Shown: positions 1 through 13,008 of the stretch, piece by piece
Numbering within the stretch: the first letter of the stretch is position 1
Layout: every line of letters starts with the position of its first letter
Source of the DNA: Thermophilibacter mediterraneus
Lineage (GTDB): Bacteria; Actinomycetota; Coriobacteriia; Coriobacteriales; Atopobiaceae
NCBI RefSeq assembly: GCF_900119385.1
Contig: NZ_FPKO01000009.1
Coordinates: forward strand, 457,405-521,404
Direction of reading: 5' to 3'
DNA length: 64,000 nucleotides
Position numbers and translations under genes: made by a program
The notes under the pieces: generated by a model
Told to the model about the DNA's origin: nothing
Databases searched by the model: none
Seen by the model: the letters and a program-made list of their open reading frames with translations, nothing else

Positions 1-355
1 CGTGCTCCATGAGGCACGCCTCGCGATCGGCAACGTCGGGGTCCACGCCGAGATCCGTCTCGAGGAAGAGTCGCAGCGCCCGGTGCGCGCGCCACACCAG
101 CGCAGCGTAGTCTCGGCCGCGCGAGGTGAGCGTCACCCTGCCGTAGCGGCTCTGCTCGACCATGCCGGTCTCCTTGAGCGTGGAGAGAGCCTTGTTGACG
201 CTCGCCTTCGAAACGCCGAGCTGCTCCGCGACATCGACCGAGCGGACCGTCCCGTCCGCCACCTGATCGTGGAGCGAAAGACGGTAGATTGCCTCGAGGT
301 AGTCCTCGCTCGCCTTGGTCAGGACGTGGTCGTCGTGATTCTCTGCTCCGGGCAC
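1..355 (-). CDS. DtxR/MntR-family metal-dependent regulator (partial)
   Basis: Metal-sensing transcriptional repressor; its 3' end lies beyond the window. The first ~118 codons begin at a GTG preceded by GAGAGGAGGCGAC. They show an N-terminal winged helix (TKASEDYLEAIYRL, then the recognition region VAEQLGVSKASVNKAL and the wing YGRVTLT) and the start of the dimerisation/metal-binding helix (HRALRLFLETDLGVD, then ADREACLMEH). The Cys-x3-His pattern in EACLMEH is a conserved metal-ligand region of DtxR/MntR proteins. Whether it senses Fe or Mn cannot be decided from this part. It follows murA on the same strand with a ~35-base gap, so it may be read from the murA side. Confidence 0.85.
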   Translation of the reverse strand, partial: MPGAENHDDHVLTKASEDYLEAIYRLSLHDQVADGTVRSVDVAEQLGVSKASVNKALSTLKETGMVEQSRYGRVTLTSRGRDYAALVWRAHRALRLFLETDLGVDPDVADREACLMEH

Positions 356-389
356 GTCGCCTCCTCTCGTCGCGTCGTCGGGAACGACG

Positions 390-1676
390 CTACATGGTGA
401 TGTCGTCGTCCTCGTCGGCAACGGTCGTGCGCTCGATGCGCGCGCCGAGCGAGGAAAGCTTCTCGACGAAGCCCTCGTAGCCCCTGTCGATGTGATGAAT
501 GTCAGAGACGGTGGTCACACCATCCGCGACGAGGCCCGCCATGACAAGCGCCGCGCCGCCGCGCAGGTCCGGGGATCGAACCTGCGCGCCCGAGAACCCC
601 TCGACGCCGTGAACAATGGCGTGATGGCCCTCGATGACGATGTCCGCACCCATGCGCGAGAGCTCGCTGGCAAACATGAACCGGTTCTCAAAGACGTTCT
701 CGGTGATGACGCAGCTTCCCTTTGCGAGCGCGAGCAGGCACATCGTCTGGGCCTGCATGTCCGTGGGGAAGCCGGGGAACGGCAGCGTCTGAATGTCCGT
801 GGGGGCCAGGGGCCGATCGCGCCAGACGGTGCAGGCGCGTGCCTCACGCTCTACGGAGGCACCCATCTGCTCAAACTTCTTGAGAACGAGGCCGAGATGC
901 GTGGGGTTGAAACCGCGCACCGTCACTGGACTGCCAGTCAGAGCGCCGATGGCCAGGAAGGTGCCCGCCTCGATGCGGTCACCGACGACCTCGTGCGTGA
1001 CCGGGTGGAGCTCGGACACGCCCTCGACCTCGATGACCGGCGATCCGGCGCCCGACACCTTCGCGCCCATCTCGTTGAGCATATTGGCGAGGTCCACGAT
1101 CTCCGGCTCGCGCGCCGCATTGTCGATTGTGGTGGTGCCCCGGGCAAAGACCGAGGCCATCATGAGGTTCTCGGTGGCCCCCACGCTCGCAAAGGAGAGC
1201 GTGACGGTGTCGCCGACAAGGCCGTGCGGCGCGCTCGCATAGATGTTGCCGTGATCGACCTTGAACTCGACCCCAAGGGCCTCGAGTCCCAGGATGTGCA
1301 TGTCGATCTTGCGGGCGCCGATGTTGCAGCCCCCCGGCATCGCGACGACCGCCTTGCCGAAACGCGAGAGCAGCGGTCCAAGCACTGCGGTCGAGGCGCG
1401 CATCTGGGCCACGAGATGATAGGGGGTCTCCCAGGAGTCAACGCCAGAGGTGTCGATCTTGAGCTCGTGCTCGTTTACGACCTCGATCTTGGCGCCGATG
1501 TTCTTGAGCACCTTTCCCATCACGTGGACGTCCGCGATGTTGGGAACGTTCGTGAGCGTGGTGGTACCCGAGGCCATGATGGTCGCTGCCATGAGCTTGA
1601 GCGCGGAGTTCTTTGCCCCCTCCACGCGCACCTCGCCCGTGACGTCGTGACCGCCCTCTACCCGTATGACGTCCAT
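390..1676 (-). CDS. murA: UDP-N-acetylglucosamine 1-carboxyvinyltransferase
   Basis: First committed cytoplasmic step of peptidoglycan synthesis: transfers enolpyruvate from PEP to UDP-GlcNAc. 428 residues, normal for the family. The N-terminal KNSALKL motif carries the catalytic lysine (K22). The PEP-reactive cysteine is C117 in MPGGCNIGARKIDMH, the fosfomycin-sensitive Cys form. The ATG at 1676 follows GGAGGTTGC. It lies 12 bases downstream of atpC on the same strand and is probably the last or next-to-last gene of the atp transcript, an arrangement seen in other Gram-positive lineages. Confidence 0.95.
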   Translation of the reverse strand: MDVIRVEGGHDVTGEVRVEGAKNSALKLMAATIMASGTTTLTNVPNIADVHVMGKVLKNIGAKIEVVNEHELKIDTSGVDSWETPYHLVAQMRASTAVLGPLLSRFGKAVVAMPGGCNIGARKIDMHILGLEALGVEFKVDHGNIYASAPHGLVGDTVTLSFASVGATENLMMASVFARGTTTIDNAAREPEIVDLANMLNEMGAKVSGAGSPVIEVEGVSELHPVTHEVVGDRIEAGTFLAIGALTGSPVTVRGFNPTHLGLVLKKFEQMGASVEREARACTVWRDRPLAPTDIQTLPFPGFPTDMQAQTMCLLALAKGSCVITENVFENRFMFASELSRMGADIVIEGHHAIVHGVEGFSGAQVRSPDLRGGAALVMAGLVADGVTTVSDIHHIDRGYEGFVEKLSSLGARIERTTVADEDDDITM

Positions 1677-1688
1677 GCAACCTCCGTG

Positions 1689-2123
1689 CTAGTGGGAAGT
1701 CGGCGCGGCGCTCCCCGTGACCTGCTTGAGCAGAAGGTTACACCACCTTATCTTCCCTTCATAATAAGCGCGCCTGTGGTCGCCCTCGTCAATCTGGTCG
1801 AGGTGCTCGATTGCCTCGTCGCGCGTCTCGCGAACCGTGTCCGGGTCGATGTCATCGGCGCGGCGCGCATGATCGGCGAGGATAATGACCTCGTCGTTGT
1901 CGATTTCGGCATAGCCTCCGGAGACGATGACGTCGTACTCGCCGCCGCCTTCCTGGGCGCGGCGGGTGATGCGAACCACGCCGTCGCCCAGGGCCACGAT
2001 CTCGGAGGCGTGGCCGGGCCACACCCCGAGCTCGCCCGCATAGGTGACGAGCACGAGGCTGGCGACCGCGCCGCGAAAGATCTGGCGATCCGGCCTGACG
2101 AACTGACAGATGAGCTCAGCCAT
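1689..2123 (-). CDS. atpC: F1Fo ATP synthase subunit epsilon
   Basis: Epsilon subunit of the F1 central stalk; couples rotation and inhibits hydrolysis. 144 residues: an N-terminal beta-sandwich (FVRPDRQIFRGAVASLVLVTYAGELGVWPGHA) then a C-terminal helical hairpin. The ATG follows AGGGAGCGTC. It begins 8 bases after the atpD stop. The C-terminal helices are the usual length, so a regulatory epsilon is likely. Confidence 0.93.
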   Translation of the reverse strand: MAELICQFVRPDRQIFRGAVASLVLVTYAGELGVWPGHASEIVALGDGVVRITRRAQEGGGEYDVIVSGGYAEIDNDEVIILADHARRADDIDPDTVRETRDEAIEHLDQIDEGDHRRAYYEGKIRWCNLLLKQVTGSAAPTSH

Positions 2124-2131
2124 GACGCTCC

Positions 2132-4515
<2,384 letters not shown>

Positions 4516-4528
4516 CGTCTGCTATCCC

Positions 4529-6165
<1,637 letters not shown>

Positions 6166-6169
<4 letters not shown>

Positions 6170-6639
6170 TTCTCCTCACCTCCAATGAACGAAGCGGAAA
6201 GCGTCTTCCTGATGTTTGCGAGCTGAGCGCGCACGGAGGCGTCGTAGCGCTTCCCGCGCACCTCGAGCATGATCCCGCCGATGATGCCGGGATCGACCCG
6301 CTCGACGAGGTACACCGGCGACCCAAGGTCCCTCTCGGCCTTGGTACGCACCTTGGCGCGCAGATCGTCGTCCATGGGGACGGCGGTCGTCACTGTCACC
6401 GAGACGGTCTTGTCGTGCGCGTCGAGAAGCTCCTTGTAGTGCTTGGCGACCTCGGCGATGAGGTCAAGGTCGTCCTCACGCTGCATGGCGGCGAGCGTCT
6501 CGATGACCTCGGGGGAGAACTTCCCGGCATGCTGCCACTGCACGAGGTCGGCGTTGGCGCGTCCCTCGGAGCGGGCGGCCTCGATGAGCGCCCTGGTGTA
6601 CGCCTCGACCTTCTCGGCGTCAACGTGCCTAGTTGCCAT
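6166..6639 (-). CDS. atpH: F1Fo ATP synthase subunit delta
   Basis: Peripheral-stalk subunit linking F1 to the b subunits. 157 residues, slightly short for OSCP/delta, but it keeps the N-terminal helical bundle ([26 protein letters not shown]) and the C-terminal signature ([35 protein letters not shown]). Its start overlaps the atpF 3' end by 11 bases and its stop overlaps the atpA start, so the three genes are translationally chained. Confidence 0.92.
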
Positions 6640-7240
6640 CTGACTTGCCCACTTCCGCGAGGTACTTCTCGGCGAGGCGGCGCTGCTGCTCCTCGCTCAG
6701 GCTCTCGCCGATGATCTTGGTCGCGATCTCGACGGAGAGGTCGACGACGGAGCCCGAGAGCTCGATCATGGCCTTGTGGCGCTCGGAGTCGACGGCGCCG
6801 CGCGCCTTGGCGATGACGTCGGCGGCCTCGTGCTGGGCCTTGGCGAGGATGCGCGCGCGCTCCTCCTCGGCCTCCTTCTTCGCCTTGGCGACGATGGCCT
6901 CGGCCTCGCGGTGCGCCTCGACGATCTTGGCGTCGTACTCGCGAGCCTGGTTGGCCGCCTCGACCTTGGAGCGCTCCGCCTCGTCGAGGTCAGACTGGAT
7001 CTTGCTCTGGCGCTTCTCCATCATCGTGAGCACGGGCGGCCACACCAGCTTCGAGAGGACCGCCAGGATGATGAGAAAGGCGATGAGCGCGGGCACGAAC
7101 TCGGCGGGCTTAGGAATCAGGATGTCGGCGCCCACCGCCGACTCCTCGGCGAGCGCCACGACCGGCGTCGCCGCGAGGGCGACGAACCCGGTCGCGAACG
7201 CGCCGATGCCGGCGCCGAGCCTACTCGGAGAATTCTTCAT
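6629..7240 (-). CDS. atpF: F1Fo ATP synthase subunit b
   Basis: Peripheral stalk. About 203 residues from the ATG at 7240, chosen because GGAGG sits eight bases upstream; an in-frame TTG five codons earlier overlaps that site and is rejected. Two hydrophobic segments are visible: residues ~8-30 (FATGFVALAATPVVALA, signal-like) and ~48-68 (FVPALIAFLIILAVLSKLVW, the usual b anchor). A long charged coiled coil (residues ~70-190) follows. The extra N-terminal hydrophobic stretch ending ALAEE could be a cleaved signal peptide, as in some Gram-positive b subunits. Confidence 0.92.
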   Translation of the reverse strand: MKNSPSRLGAGIGAFATGFVALAATPVVALAEESAVGADILIPKPAEFVPALIAFLIILAVLSKLVWPPVLTMMEKRQSKIQSDLDEAERSKVEAANQAREYDAKIVEAHREAEAIVAKAKKEAEEERARILAKAQHEAADVIAKARGAVDSERHKAMIELSGSVVDLSVEIATKIIGESLSEEQQRRLAEKYLAEVGKSDGN

Positions 7241-7273
7241 GCTGCTTGCCTCCAACTCGCTCGCGCGACAGCC

Positions 7274-7477
7274 CTACTTGACGATGAGGCTGACGACGAA
7301 GCCGATGAGGGCGAGTGCCTCGACGAATGCCGAGCCCAAGATGAAGACCGTGAAGAGACGGCCCTGAACCTCGGGCTGACGAGCCATGCCCTGCGCGACG
7401 CCGTTGGCGGCAAGACCGATGCCGATGCCCGCACCGATGACGCCGAGGCCATAACCGATTACTCCGAGAGCTCCCAC
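7274..7477 (-). CDS. atpE: F1Fo ATP synthase subunit c
   Basis: Proteolipid of the rotor ring. 67 residues from the GTG at 7477, which lies behind AAAGGAGGAACA; longer readings have no ribosome site. Two membrane helices flank the polar loop [10 protein letters not shown]. The ion-binding carboxylate is the Glu in FVEALALIG. The residues after it are Ala-Leu rather than Ser-Thr, and helix 1 ([12 protein letters not shown]) lacks the Gln of Na+ rings, so the ring is most likely proton-type. Confidence 0.95.
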   Translation of the reverse strand: MGALGVIGYGLGVIGAGIGIGLAANGVAQGMARQPEVQGRLFTVFILGSAFVEALALIGFVVSLIVK

Positions 7478-7582
7478 TGTTCCTCCTTTGACATCCGCCC
7501 CTCCAGACCGTGCGGGGGCGAGTTTCAAACCAAACGACTTGACGTGCTATGCGCAGCGGACAAGCGTCCGCGTGCTGCCGAT

Positions 7583-8392
7583 CTAGTGCTCGTCCGCCTC
7601 GGCGATCTGGATGTAGATCGCGGAGAGCAGCGCGAAGACGTAGGCCTGGACACAGGCGACGATGATCTCGACGGCATAGATGACGAGCAGGATGCCGACC
7701 CACAGGACCGACGCTCCCGCCTGCAGGGCCGTCATGGCAGAGAAGGCCTCGATCATGGGCTCGAAGAAGAGTGCTGCCAGGATGGCGAAGGTGCCCATGA
7801 CGACGTGACCGGCGAAGAGGTTGCAGAAGAGTCGGACGGCCAGGGTGACGAGCCTCAGGATGGTCGAGAAGACCTCGATGAGCCACACGAGCGCGTTGAG
7901 CGGGAACATCACGCCCGCAGGAGCAAGGCTCTTGGCATAGCCGAAGGCGCCGTGCTTCTTGATGCCGCAGATGATGAAGTAGACGAACGAGCACAGCGCG
8001 AGCGCCGCCGTCGTGGAGATGGTGCCGGTCCCGGGCTTGCAGCCGGGGATGATGCCCACGATGTTGTTGGCGAGCACCACGAGGAAGATCGTCGCGATGA
8101 AGGGGAAGTGGCGCTTCCAGGAGTCGCCGAGCAGGCCCTTGCACATGTCATCGCGCACGAACTCGACGATGTACTCGACGCCGTTCACGAAGACGCCCTG
8201 AGGAACGAGGCTCTGCGACTGCTTCTTCTTGAAGACGATGAGCACGACGAGCATCAGGATGACCGCGACCGCAAACCAGAACGAGTACTGCGTGAAGCCG
8301 AGCGTGTCGAGGTTGCCGACGATCGGCTGCGACGTAAAGCTCGAGACGAGCTCGTTGACCTCCTCGCCCAGGCTGTCCAGAGGATTGCCCAC
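7583..8392 (-). CDS. atpB: F1Fo ATP synthase subunit a
   Basis: Membrane stator with the proton half-channels. 269 residues from the GTG at 8392, chosen because GGGGGGAAAGGACATAGC lies immediately upstream; the frame stays open far upstream without a start signal. At least five hydrophobic helices. The essential arginine lies in LAVRLFCNLFAGH and the final-helix motif is VQAYVFALLSAIYI. It is followed by atpE after ~105 bases, the largest gap in the operon. Confidence 0.95.
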   Translation of the reverse strand: MGNPLDSLGEEVNELVSSFTSQPIVGNLDTLGFTQYSFWFAVAVILMLVVLIVFKKKQSQSLVPQGVFVNGVEYIVEFVRDDMCKGLLGDSWKRHFPFIATIFLVVLANNIVGIIPGCKPGTGTISTTAALALCSFVYFIICGIKKHGAFGYAKSLAPAGVMFPLNALVWLIEVFSTILRLVTLAVRLFCNLFAGHVVMGTFAILAALFFEPMIEAFSAMTALQAGASVLWVGILLVIYAVEIIVACVQAYVFALLSAIYIQIAEADEH

Positions 8393-8415
8393 GCTATGTC
8401 CTTTCCCCCCTCGGG

Positions 8416-8706
8416 TCAGCGCCCGCCCGTGGCGCAGCGCCAGCCCCTCACCGCCTCGACCGCCCAGAAGAGCAGGAACGAGCCGACCATCGCGCAACCG
8501 AACTCGAGGAATCCGGCGTTCGTGGCAGTGTACACCACAAGTAGGACGACCGTGAGCGTGAAAAACGACACCCCCACGGCGGCGATCGCGGCGCCAAGGC
8601 TGACCTGGGCGCCACCTCTCAGGGCCCGCTCGAAGAGCGCGGCGGGAGCCACGCACCCCACGAGCCCGAAGAGCACGCCGGAGACGATGGCAACTGGAGG
8701 CTCCAC
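8416..8706 (-). CDS. AtpI-like small membrane protein
   Basis: First gene of the atp operon. About 96 residues with four predicted membrane segments (VAIVSGVLFGLVGCV, AAIAAVGVSFFTLTVVLLVVY, FGCAMVGSFLLFWAVEAV and a shorter one). The size and position directly before atpB match AtpI/ATP-synthase-I-type proteins, which assist c-ring assembly or Mg2+ handling. The GTG at 8706 is preferred because GGGAGACGGGTAC precedes it; an ATG at 8721 adds five residues but has no ribosome site. The family call rests on position and topology rather than strong sequence motifs. Confidence 0.7.
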   Translation of the reverse strand: MEPPVAIVSGVLFGLVGCVAPAALFERALRGGAQVSLGAAIAAVGVSFFTLTVVLLVVYTATNAGFLEFGCAMVGSFLLFWAVEAVRGWRCATGGR

Positions 8707-8745
8707 GTACCCGTCTCCCATCTGCGCGATTTCGAAAACACGACG

Positions 8746-8773
8746 AGTCTAGTTCAATCGCGCAAAAGGTCAA
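8746..8773 (-). promoter_or_regulatory. Probable atp operon promoter
   Basis: Read on the minus strand: TTGACC (8773-8768), a 16-base spacer, then TAGACT (8751-8746). It lies between the upp terminator hairpin and the first atp gene and would start transcription ~30 bases before the GTG at 8706. The -35 matches 5 of 6; the -10 is weaker. Confidence 0.5.
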
Positions 8774-8795
8774 GGGGGGCGCCGAAGCGCCCCCC
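8774..8795 (-). terminator. Intrinsic terminator after upp
   Basis: GGGGGGCGC / GCGCCCCCC stem of nine pairs closed by a UUCG loop as read on the minus strand, followed by TTGACCTTTT. It lies ~35 bases past the upp stop and directly against the atp -35 box, so it insulates upp from atp. Confidence 0.8.
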
Positions 8796-8829
8796 ATTCG
8801 CCATAAACTCAAAATAATGAGGGCCTGAG

Positions 8830-9477
8830 TTACTTGGTGCCGTAGATTCTGTCGCCCGCGTCGCCGAGGCCGGGAAGGATGTAGGCGTGGTCGTTGAGGC
8901 AGCGGTCGAGCGCGCACGTGTAGAGGCGCACGTCGGGGTCGAAGTCGAGCACGGCGCGCACGCCCTCGGGCGCGGAGACGAGCGTGAGGGCGCGGATGTC
9001 ACGGACCCCCGCCTCGCGCAGGAAGTGAATCGCGGCGGTGAGCGAGCCGCCCGTGGCGAGCATCGGGTCCACGATCAGGCAGGTGCGGCTCTCGATGTCC
9101 TCGGGGAACTTGCAGTAGTACTGATGCGGCTCATGGGTCTCGGGGTCGCGATACATGCCGACGTGCCCCACGCGGGCAGACGGAACGAGCTGGAGGATGC
9201 CGTCGACCATGCCGAGCCCGGCGCGCAGGATCGGGATGATGGCGACCTTCTTGCCCGAGAGGCGACGGCACGTGGTGGTCTCGAGCGGGGTCTCGACCTC
9301 GACGTCCTCGAGCGGGAAGTCACGCATCGCCTCGTAGCCCTCGAAGATGGCGAGCTCGGTCACGAGCTCGCGGAACTGCTTGGTGCCCGTGTCCTTGTCC
9401 CTCAGAATAGAGAGCTTGTGCTGGACGAGCGGGTGGTCGATGACGGAGAACCGCCTGGGGTCGAACTCCTCTGCCAT
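8830..9477 (-). CDS. upp: Uracil phosphoribosyltransferase
   Basis: Pyrimidine salvage: uracil + PRPP to UMP. 215 residues from the ATG at 9477 (GGGAGAAAGGAAGA upstream). The PRPP-binding loop [14 protein letters not shown] and the uracil-pocket C-terminus [17 protein letters not shown] are intact. It lies between glyA and the atp operon, the same neighbourhood as in many Gram-positive genomes. Confidence 0.96.
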   Translation of the reverse strand: MAEEFDPRRFSVIDHPLVQHKLSILRDKDTGTKQFRELVTELAIFEGYEAMRDFPLEDVEVETPLETTTCRRLSGKKVAIIPILRAGLGMVDGILQLVPSARVGHVGMYRDPETHEPHQYYCKFPEDIESRTCLIVDPMLATGGSLTAAIHFLREAGVRDIRALTLVSAPEGVRAVLDFDPDVRLYTCALDRCLNDHAYILPGLGDAGDRIYGTK

Positions 9478-9526
9478 GGATCTGTCTTCCTTTCTCCCTC
9501 TGGTATGACGTTGCGCCGCGGCCGAC

Positions 9527-10780
9527 TCAGCCGAGCTCTGGGTAGAGCGGGTGGGAATCGAGCAGCTCGCGCACCTCGAGGAGGGCTCGGTCGGCGACGG
9601 ACCGGTCGGCGATGCGGGCCACGACCTCGCCGATGAGCTCTCCCACGCGCTCGCACTCGACCTCGGAGAACCCACGCGTGGTCACCGCCGCGGAGCCGAC
9701 GCGAATGCCGCTCGTGACGAACGGAGAGCGACGCTCCCCGGGGATGGTGTTCTTGTTGACGGTGATGCCGACCTCGTCGAGCGCCCTCTCAGCGTCACGG
9801 CCCGTCACGTCCACCGGCGTGAGGTCGACGAGGAGCAGGTGGTTGTCCGTGCCGCCGGAGACCAGCCTGAGCCCGCGCGACTCCATGCCTCGACCGAGGG
9901 CCCGGGCGTTGGCGAGGACGGCGTCGGCGTACGCGGCGAACTCGGGCCTCAGCGCCTCCCCGAGCGCGACCGCCTTGCCGGCGATCACGTGCTCGAGCGG
10001 ACCTCCCTGGCTGCCGGGGAACACCGCCGAGTCGAGGCGCCTGGCGAGCTCCGGGTCGTTCGAGAGAATCATCCCGCCGCGAGGGCCGCGCAGCGTCTTG
10101 TGCGTCGTCGTGGTGACGACGTCCGCGCAGGGCACGGGAGAGGGATGGCGCCCCGTGGCGACGAGCCCCGCGATGTGGGCCATGTCGACCATGAGAAGGG
10201 CGCCCACGCCGCGGGCGATCTCGGCGAAGCGCTCGAAGTCGATGGTGCGGGGGTACGCCGAGGCGCCCGCGATGATGACCTTGGGGCGGCACTCGCGCGC
10301 GAGGGCCTCGACGGCGTCATAGTCTATGCGCTCGGTGCGCTCGTCCACCCCGTAGGACACGATGTGGTAGAGGCGCCCCGAGAAGTTGGCGGGCGAGCCG
10401 TGCGTGAGGTGCCCACCGTTGTCGAGCGCCATGCCCATGACCGTGTCGCCCGGCTCGGCGAGCGCCGAGAGCGCGGCGTAGTTCGCCTGGGCGCCCGAGT
10501 GCGGCTGGACATTGGCGAAGCCCGCCCCGAAGAGACGGCAGGCGCGCTCGCGGGCGAGGTTCTCCACCTCGTCGACCGCCCAGCAGCCGCCGTAGTAGCG
10601 CTTGCCCGGCAGCCCCTCGGCGTACTTGTTGGTGAGCGGGGACCCCACCGCCTCCATGACGGCGAGCGACACGAAGTTCTCCGACGCGATGAGCTCGACG
10701 GAGGAGCGCTGGCGGCGCAGCTCGTCGCCCATGGCGGAGAAGACCTCGGGATCGGACGCCCTCAGGTTCTCGTACGTCAT
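9527..10780 (-). CDS. glyA: Serine hydroxymethyltransferase
   Basis: PLP enzyme interconverting serine + THF with glycine + methylene-THF; the main source of one-carbon units. 417 residues. Substrate motif [12 protein letters not shown] and the PLP-lysine motif [16 protein letters not shown] are present. It lies ~50 bases upstream of upp, so the two probably share a transcript. Confidence 0.97.
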   Translation of the reverse strand: MTYENLRASDPEVFSAMGDELRRQRSSVELIASENFVSLAVMEAVGSPLTNKYAEGLPGKRYYGGCWAVDEVENLARERACRLFGAGFANVQPHSGAQANYAALSALAEPGDTVMGMALDNGGHLTHGSPANFSGRLYHIVSYGVDERTERIDYDAVEALARECRPKVIIAGASAYPRTIDFERFAEIARGVGALLMVDMAHIAGLVATGRHPSPVPCADVVTTTTHKTLRGPRGGMILSNDPELARRLDSAVFPGSQGGPLEHVIAGKAVALGEALRPEFAAYADAVLANARALGRGMESRGLRLVSGGTDNHLLLVDLTPVDVTGRDAERALDEVGITVNKNTIPGERRSPFVTSGIRVGSAAVTTRGFSEVECERVGELIGEVVARIADRSVADRALLEVRELLDSHPLYPELG

Positions 10781-10803
10781 GCCAAACCCCCTTCATTCGC
10801 GAA

Positions 10804-10822
10804 GCGCCCGCAAGGCGGGCGC
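10804..10822. terminator. Hairpin between rpiB and glyA
   Basis: Perfect eight-pair stem GCGCCCGC / GCGGGCGC with a three-base loop in the 52-base gap. No T-run follows on the minus strand (TTCGCGAATG), so it is more likely a processing or attenuation hairpin than a strong terminator. Confidence 0.45.
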
Positions 10823-10832
10823 TCGGTGCAGG

Positions 10833-11306
10833 CTAGATTCCGAAGTCCGCGGGCACGCCGGCGAAGCCGGGGTCATCCTCGCGCATGATCTTCTCGACGC
10901 GACCGGTGTGACGCCCTCCGCCGAACTCGGTGGTGAGGAAGGCGTCGAGGATCTTCTCGTTGTCCTCGAGCGAGACGAAGCGCCCGGAGAGGCCGATGAC
11001 GTTGGCGTCGTTGTGCTCGCGCGCGAGCTGCGCGAACTCGACAGTCTGGATGGGGGTGGCGCGAACGCCGGGAACCTTGTCGGCCGCCATGGCGATGCCG
11101 AGGCCCGTTCCGCAGATGAGCACGCCGCGCTCGACGTCGCCGCGGGCGACGGCGCGGGCGACCTTGTCCGCGAAGTCGGGGTAGTCGCAGCGCTCGTCGG
11201 TCGCGGGGCCCATGTCGACGACCTCGTGCCCCTGTGAGCGGAGATACTCCGCGAGCGGGTCCTTCTGGACGAAGCCGGCGTGATCTGATGCAATGGCGAT
11301 GCGCAT
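10833..11306 (-). CDS. rpiB: Ribose-5-phosphate isomerase B
   Basis: Interconverts ribose-5-P and ribulose-5-P in the pentose phosphate pathway. 157 residues. N-terminal MRIAIASDHAG and the catalytic-cysteine motif GVLICGTGLGIAMAADKVPGVRA are diagnostic of the RpiB/LacAB fold; the single-gene context favours RpiB over LacA/LacB. The ATG follows GAGGAGAGGGAGCACC. A small stem (CCCCGC/GCGGGG, 11355-11371) lies between it and tsaC. Confidence 0.93.
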   Translation of the reverse strand: MRIAIASDHAGFVQKDPLAEYLRSQGHEVVDMGPATDERCDYPDFADKVARAVARGDVERGVLICGTGLGIAMAADKVPGVRATPIQTVEFAQLAREHNDANVIGLSGRFVSLEDNEKILDAFLTTEFGGGRHTGRVEKIMREDDPGFAGVPADFGI

Positions 11307-11375
11307 GGTGCTCCCTCTCCTCGCGGTGTCCTGCCTCCTCCTAGGGTAGCACGGCCCCGCGACGAGCGGGGGAGC

Positions 11376-12020
11376 TCAGCGGGCGAGGCGCGCGACGTCG
11401 GCGGCGGAGACCGCCCCCTCGCGCAGGACACGGGGCGCGGGCCCGGTCGCGTCGACGATGGTCGAGGCCACCCCGACGGGCGCGGGACCGGCGTCGAGGA
11501 CAAGGTCGACGGCGTCGACGATGCCCTCCTCCACGGCAGCCCCGCTCGTCGCCGAGGGCGCGCCGTGGGTGTTCGCGCTCGTCTGGGCAAGCGGGACACC
11601 GAGCGAGCGCACCACGCGGCGGCAGAGCTCCGAGTCGGGAACGCGCAGGGCTATGGTCGCCCCGCCCTCGCCGTCCTGCGCGTACTCGGGGGGCACGGCA
11701 TCGGAGGCACGCACGACGATGGTCAGGGCGCCCGGCCACAGGCGACGGGCGAGACGATGGGCCCAGGCGGGGACCTCGCGCCCGTAACGGTCGAGGTCGC
11801 CCTCGTCCGCGACGAACCACGGGAGCGTCTGCGAGCGCTCGCGACGCTTCACGTCGAAGATGCGAGCATGCCCGGGGTTGCCCGGGAGCGCGGCACAGGC
11901 GATGCCGTAGACGGAGTCCGTGGGGAGCACGACGACACCCCCGCTCGCGAGCACGGACGCGACGCGGTCCACGACCCCCTGCGCGGGGCTTGCCTGATCG
12001 ACGGCGACTACCTCGCCCAT
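11376..12020 (-). CDS. tsaC: L-threonylcarbamoyladenylate synthase
   Basis: Sua5/YrdC/YwlC family; makes threonylcarbamoyl-AMP for t6A37 modification of ANN-decoding tRNAs. 214 residues from the ATG at 12020. Conserved LPTDSVYGIAC, KRRERSQTLPWF (KR..P-type nucleotide loop) and the ALRVPD and TSANTHG motifs. It lies two bases after prmC, as in many firmicute and actinobacterial genomes. No C-terminal Sua5 domain is present, so it is the short TsaC form. Confidence 0.92.
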   Translation of the reverse strand: MGEVVAVDQASPAQGVVDRVASVLASGGVVVLPTDSVYGIACAALPGNPGHARIFDVKRRERSQTLPWFVADEGDLDRYGREVPAWAHRLARRLWPGALTIVVRASDAVPPEYAQDGEGGATIALRVPDSELCRRVVRSLGVPLAQTSANTHGAPSATSGAAVEEGIVDAVDLVLDAGPAPVGVASTIVDATGPAPRVLREGAVSAADVARLAR

Positions 12021-12022
12021 GA

Positions 12023-12937
12023 CTAGCCCTCCCTCGCGCAGACGAGGACGCGCGGCCTGCGCGTGAGGTCCTCGCGCACCTCGACGGACGCCCATCCGCC
12101 CTGTGCCCCGGCGAGCGCGGCGGCATCGTCGAGGGAGCCCTCGTAGAGCTCAACGGCGAGCGTGCCGCCGGGCTCGAGCGCGGTCGCGGAGAGCTCGAGC
12201 AGGCGCCGGAACACGTCGAGCCCGTCCGGGCCGCCGTCGAGGGCGAGCTTTGGCTCGTAGTCGACGACCTCGGCGGGGACCTCCTCGCGCAGCACCCTCG
12301 TGGGAATGTAGGGCGGGTTGGAAACGAGCACGGAGAAGGACCCCATGAGCGCAGGGTCGACCCCCGACGCAAGGTCGCATTCGACGAGCTCGACGGCATC
12401 CTCGAGACCGAGCGCCTCGCGGTTGCGCGCGGCGAGCCTGATGGCGCGATCGGAGAGGTCGGTTGCCGTGACGAGGGTCCCGGGGCGCTCGGAGGCGATC
12501 GAGAGGGCAACGCAGCCCGTGCCGGTGCCTACCTCGAGCACCCGCACGGCGCGCTCCCCCACGACATCGCCGCCCCTGCGCGAGACGGCGGCGTCGACGC
12601 CCTCGAGGGCGGCGTCCACCAGGACCTCCGTCTCGGGCCGCGGAATGAGCACCCCGCGCTCGCAGCGCAGGACGATGTGCCGGAAGGGCATCTCGCCGGT
12701 CACGTACTGAAGGGGCTCGCCCGCGGCACGGCGCTCGATGGCGGCGTGCATGGCCGTCAGCTCGGCCTGCTCGAGCGGCTTGTCAAAGTTAACGTAGAGC
12801 TCGACGCGAGAGAGGCCGCACACGTTGGCGAGCAGCCACTCGGCCGAGAGACGCGGGTGCTCGTCGCCCCTGCGCTCAAGATAGCCGCTCGTCCAGTCGA
12901 GGACGCGCTTGATCGTCCAGAGTTGCTCCTGTGCCAT
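12023..12937 (-). CDS. prmC: Peptide chain release factor N5-glutamine methyltransferase
   Basis: Methylates the GGQ glutamine of release factors. 304 residues: an N-terminal helical RF-binding domain (residues ~1-90) and a Rossmann methyltransferase with the SAM motif VLEVGTGTGCVALSIA and the catalytic SNPPYIPT. It follows prfA, its substrate gene, and the two are probably cotranscribed. Confidence 0.95.
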   Translation of the reverse strand: MAQEQLWTIKRVLDWTSGYLERRGDEHPRLSAEWLLANVCGLSRVELYVNFDKPLEQAELTAMHAAIERRAAGEPLQYVTGEMPFRHIVLRCERGVLIPRPETEVLVDAALEGVDAAVSRRGGDVVGERAVRVLEVGTGTGCVALSIASERPGTLVTATDLSDRAIRLAARNREALGLEDAVELVECDLASGVDPALMGSFSVLVSNPPYIPTRVLREEVPAEVVDYEPKLALDGGPDGLDVFRRLLELSATALEPGGTLAVELYEGSLDDAAALAGAQGGWASVEVREDLTRRPRVLVCAREG

Positions 12938-13008
12938 GGTCTCCCCTCGCCCCGCTCCGGAACCGCATCATAGCCCATGCGGGGCGCGGGCGCCCGCGGC
13001 CGGGGCCG

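Noticed and set aside
7274-7477. Sodium-type ATP synthase c ring
   Set aside because: The Gln and Ser-Thr ligands of Na+ rings are missing; the site is proton-type.
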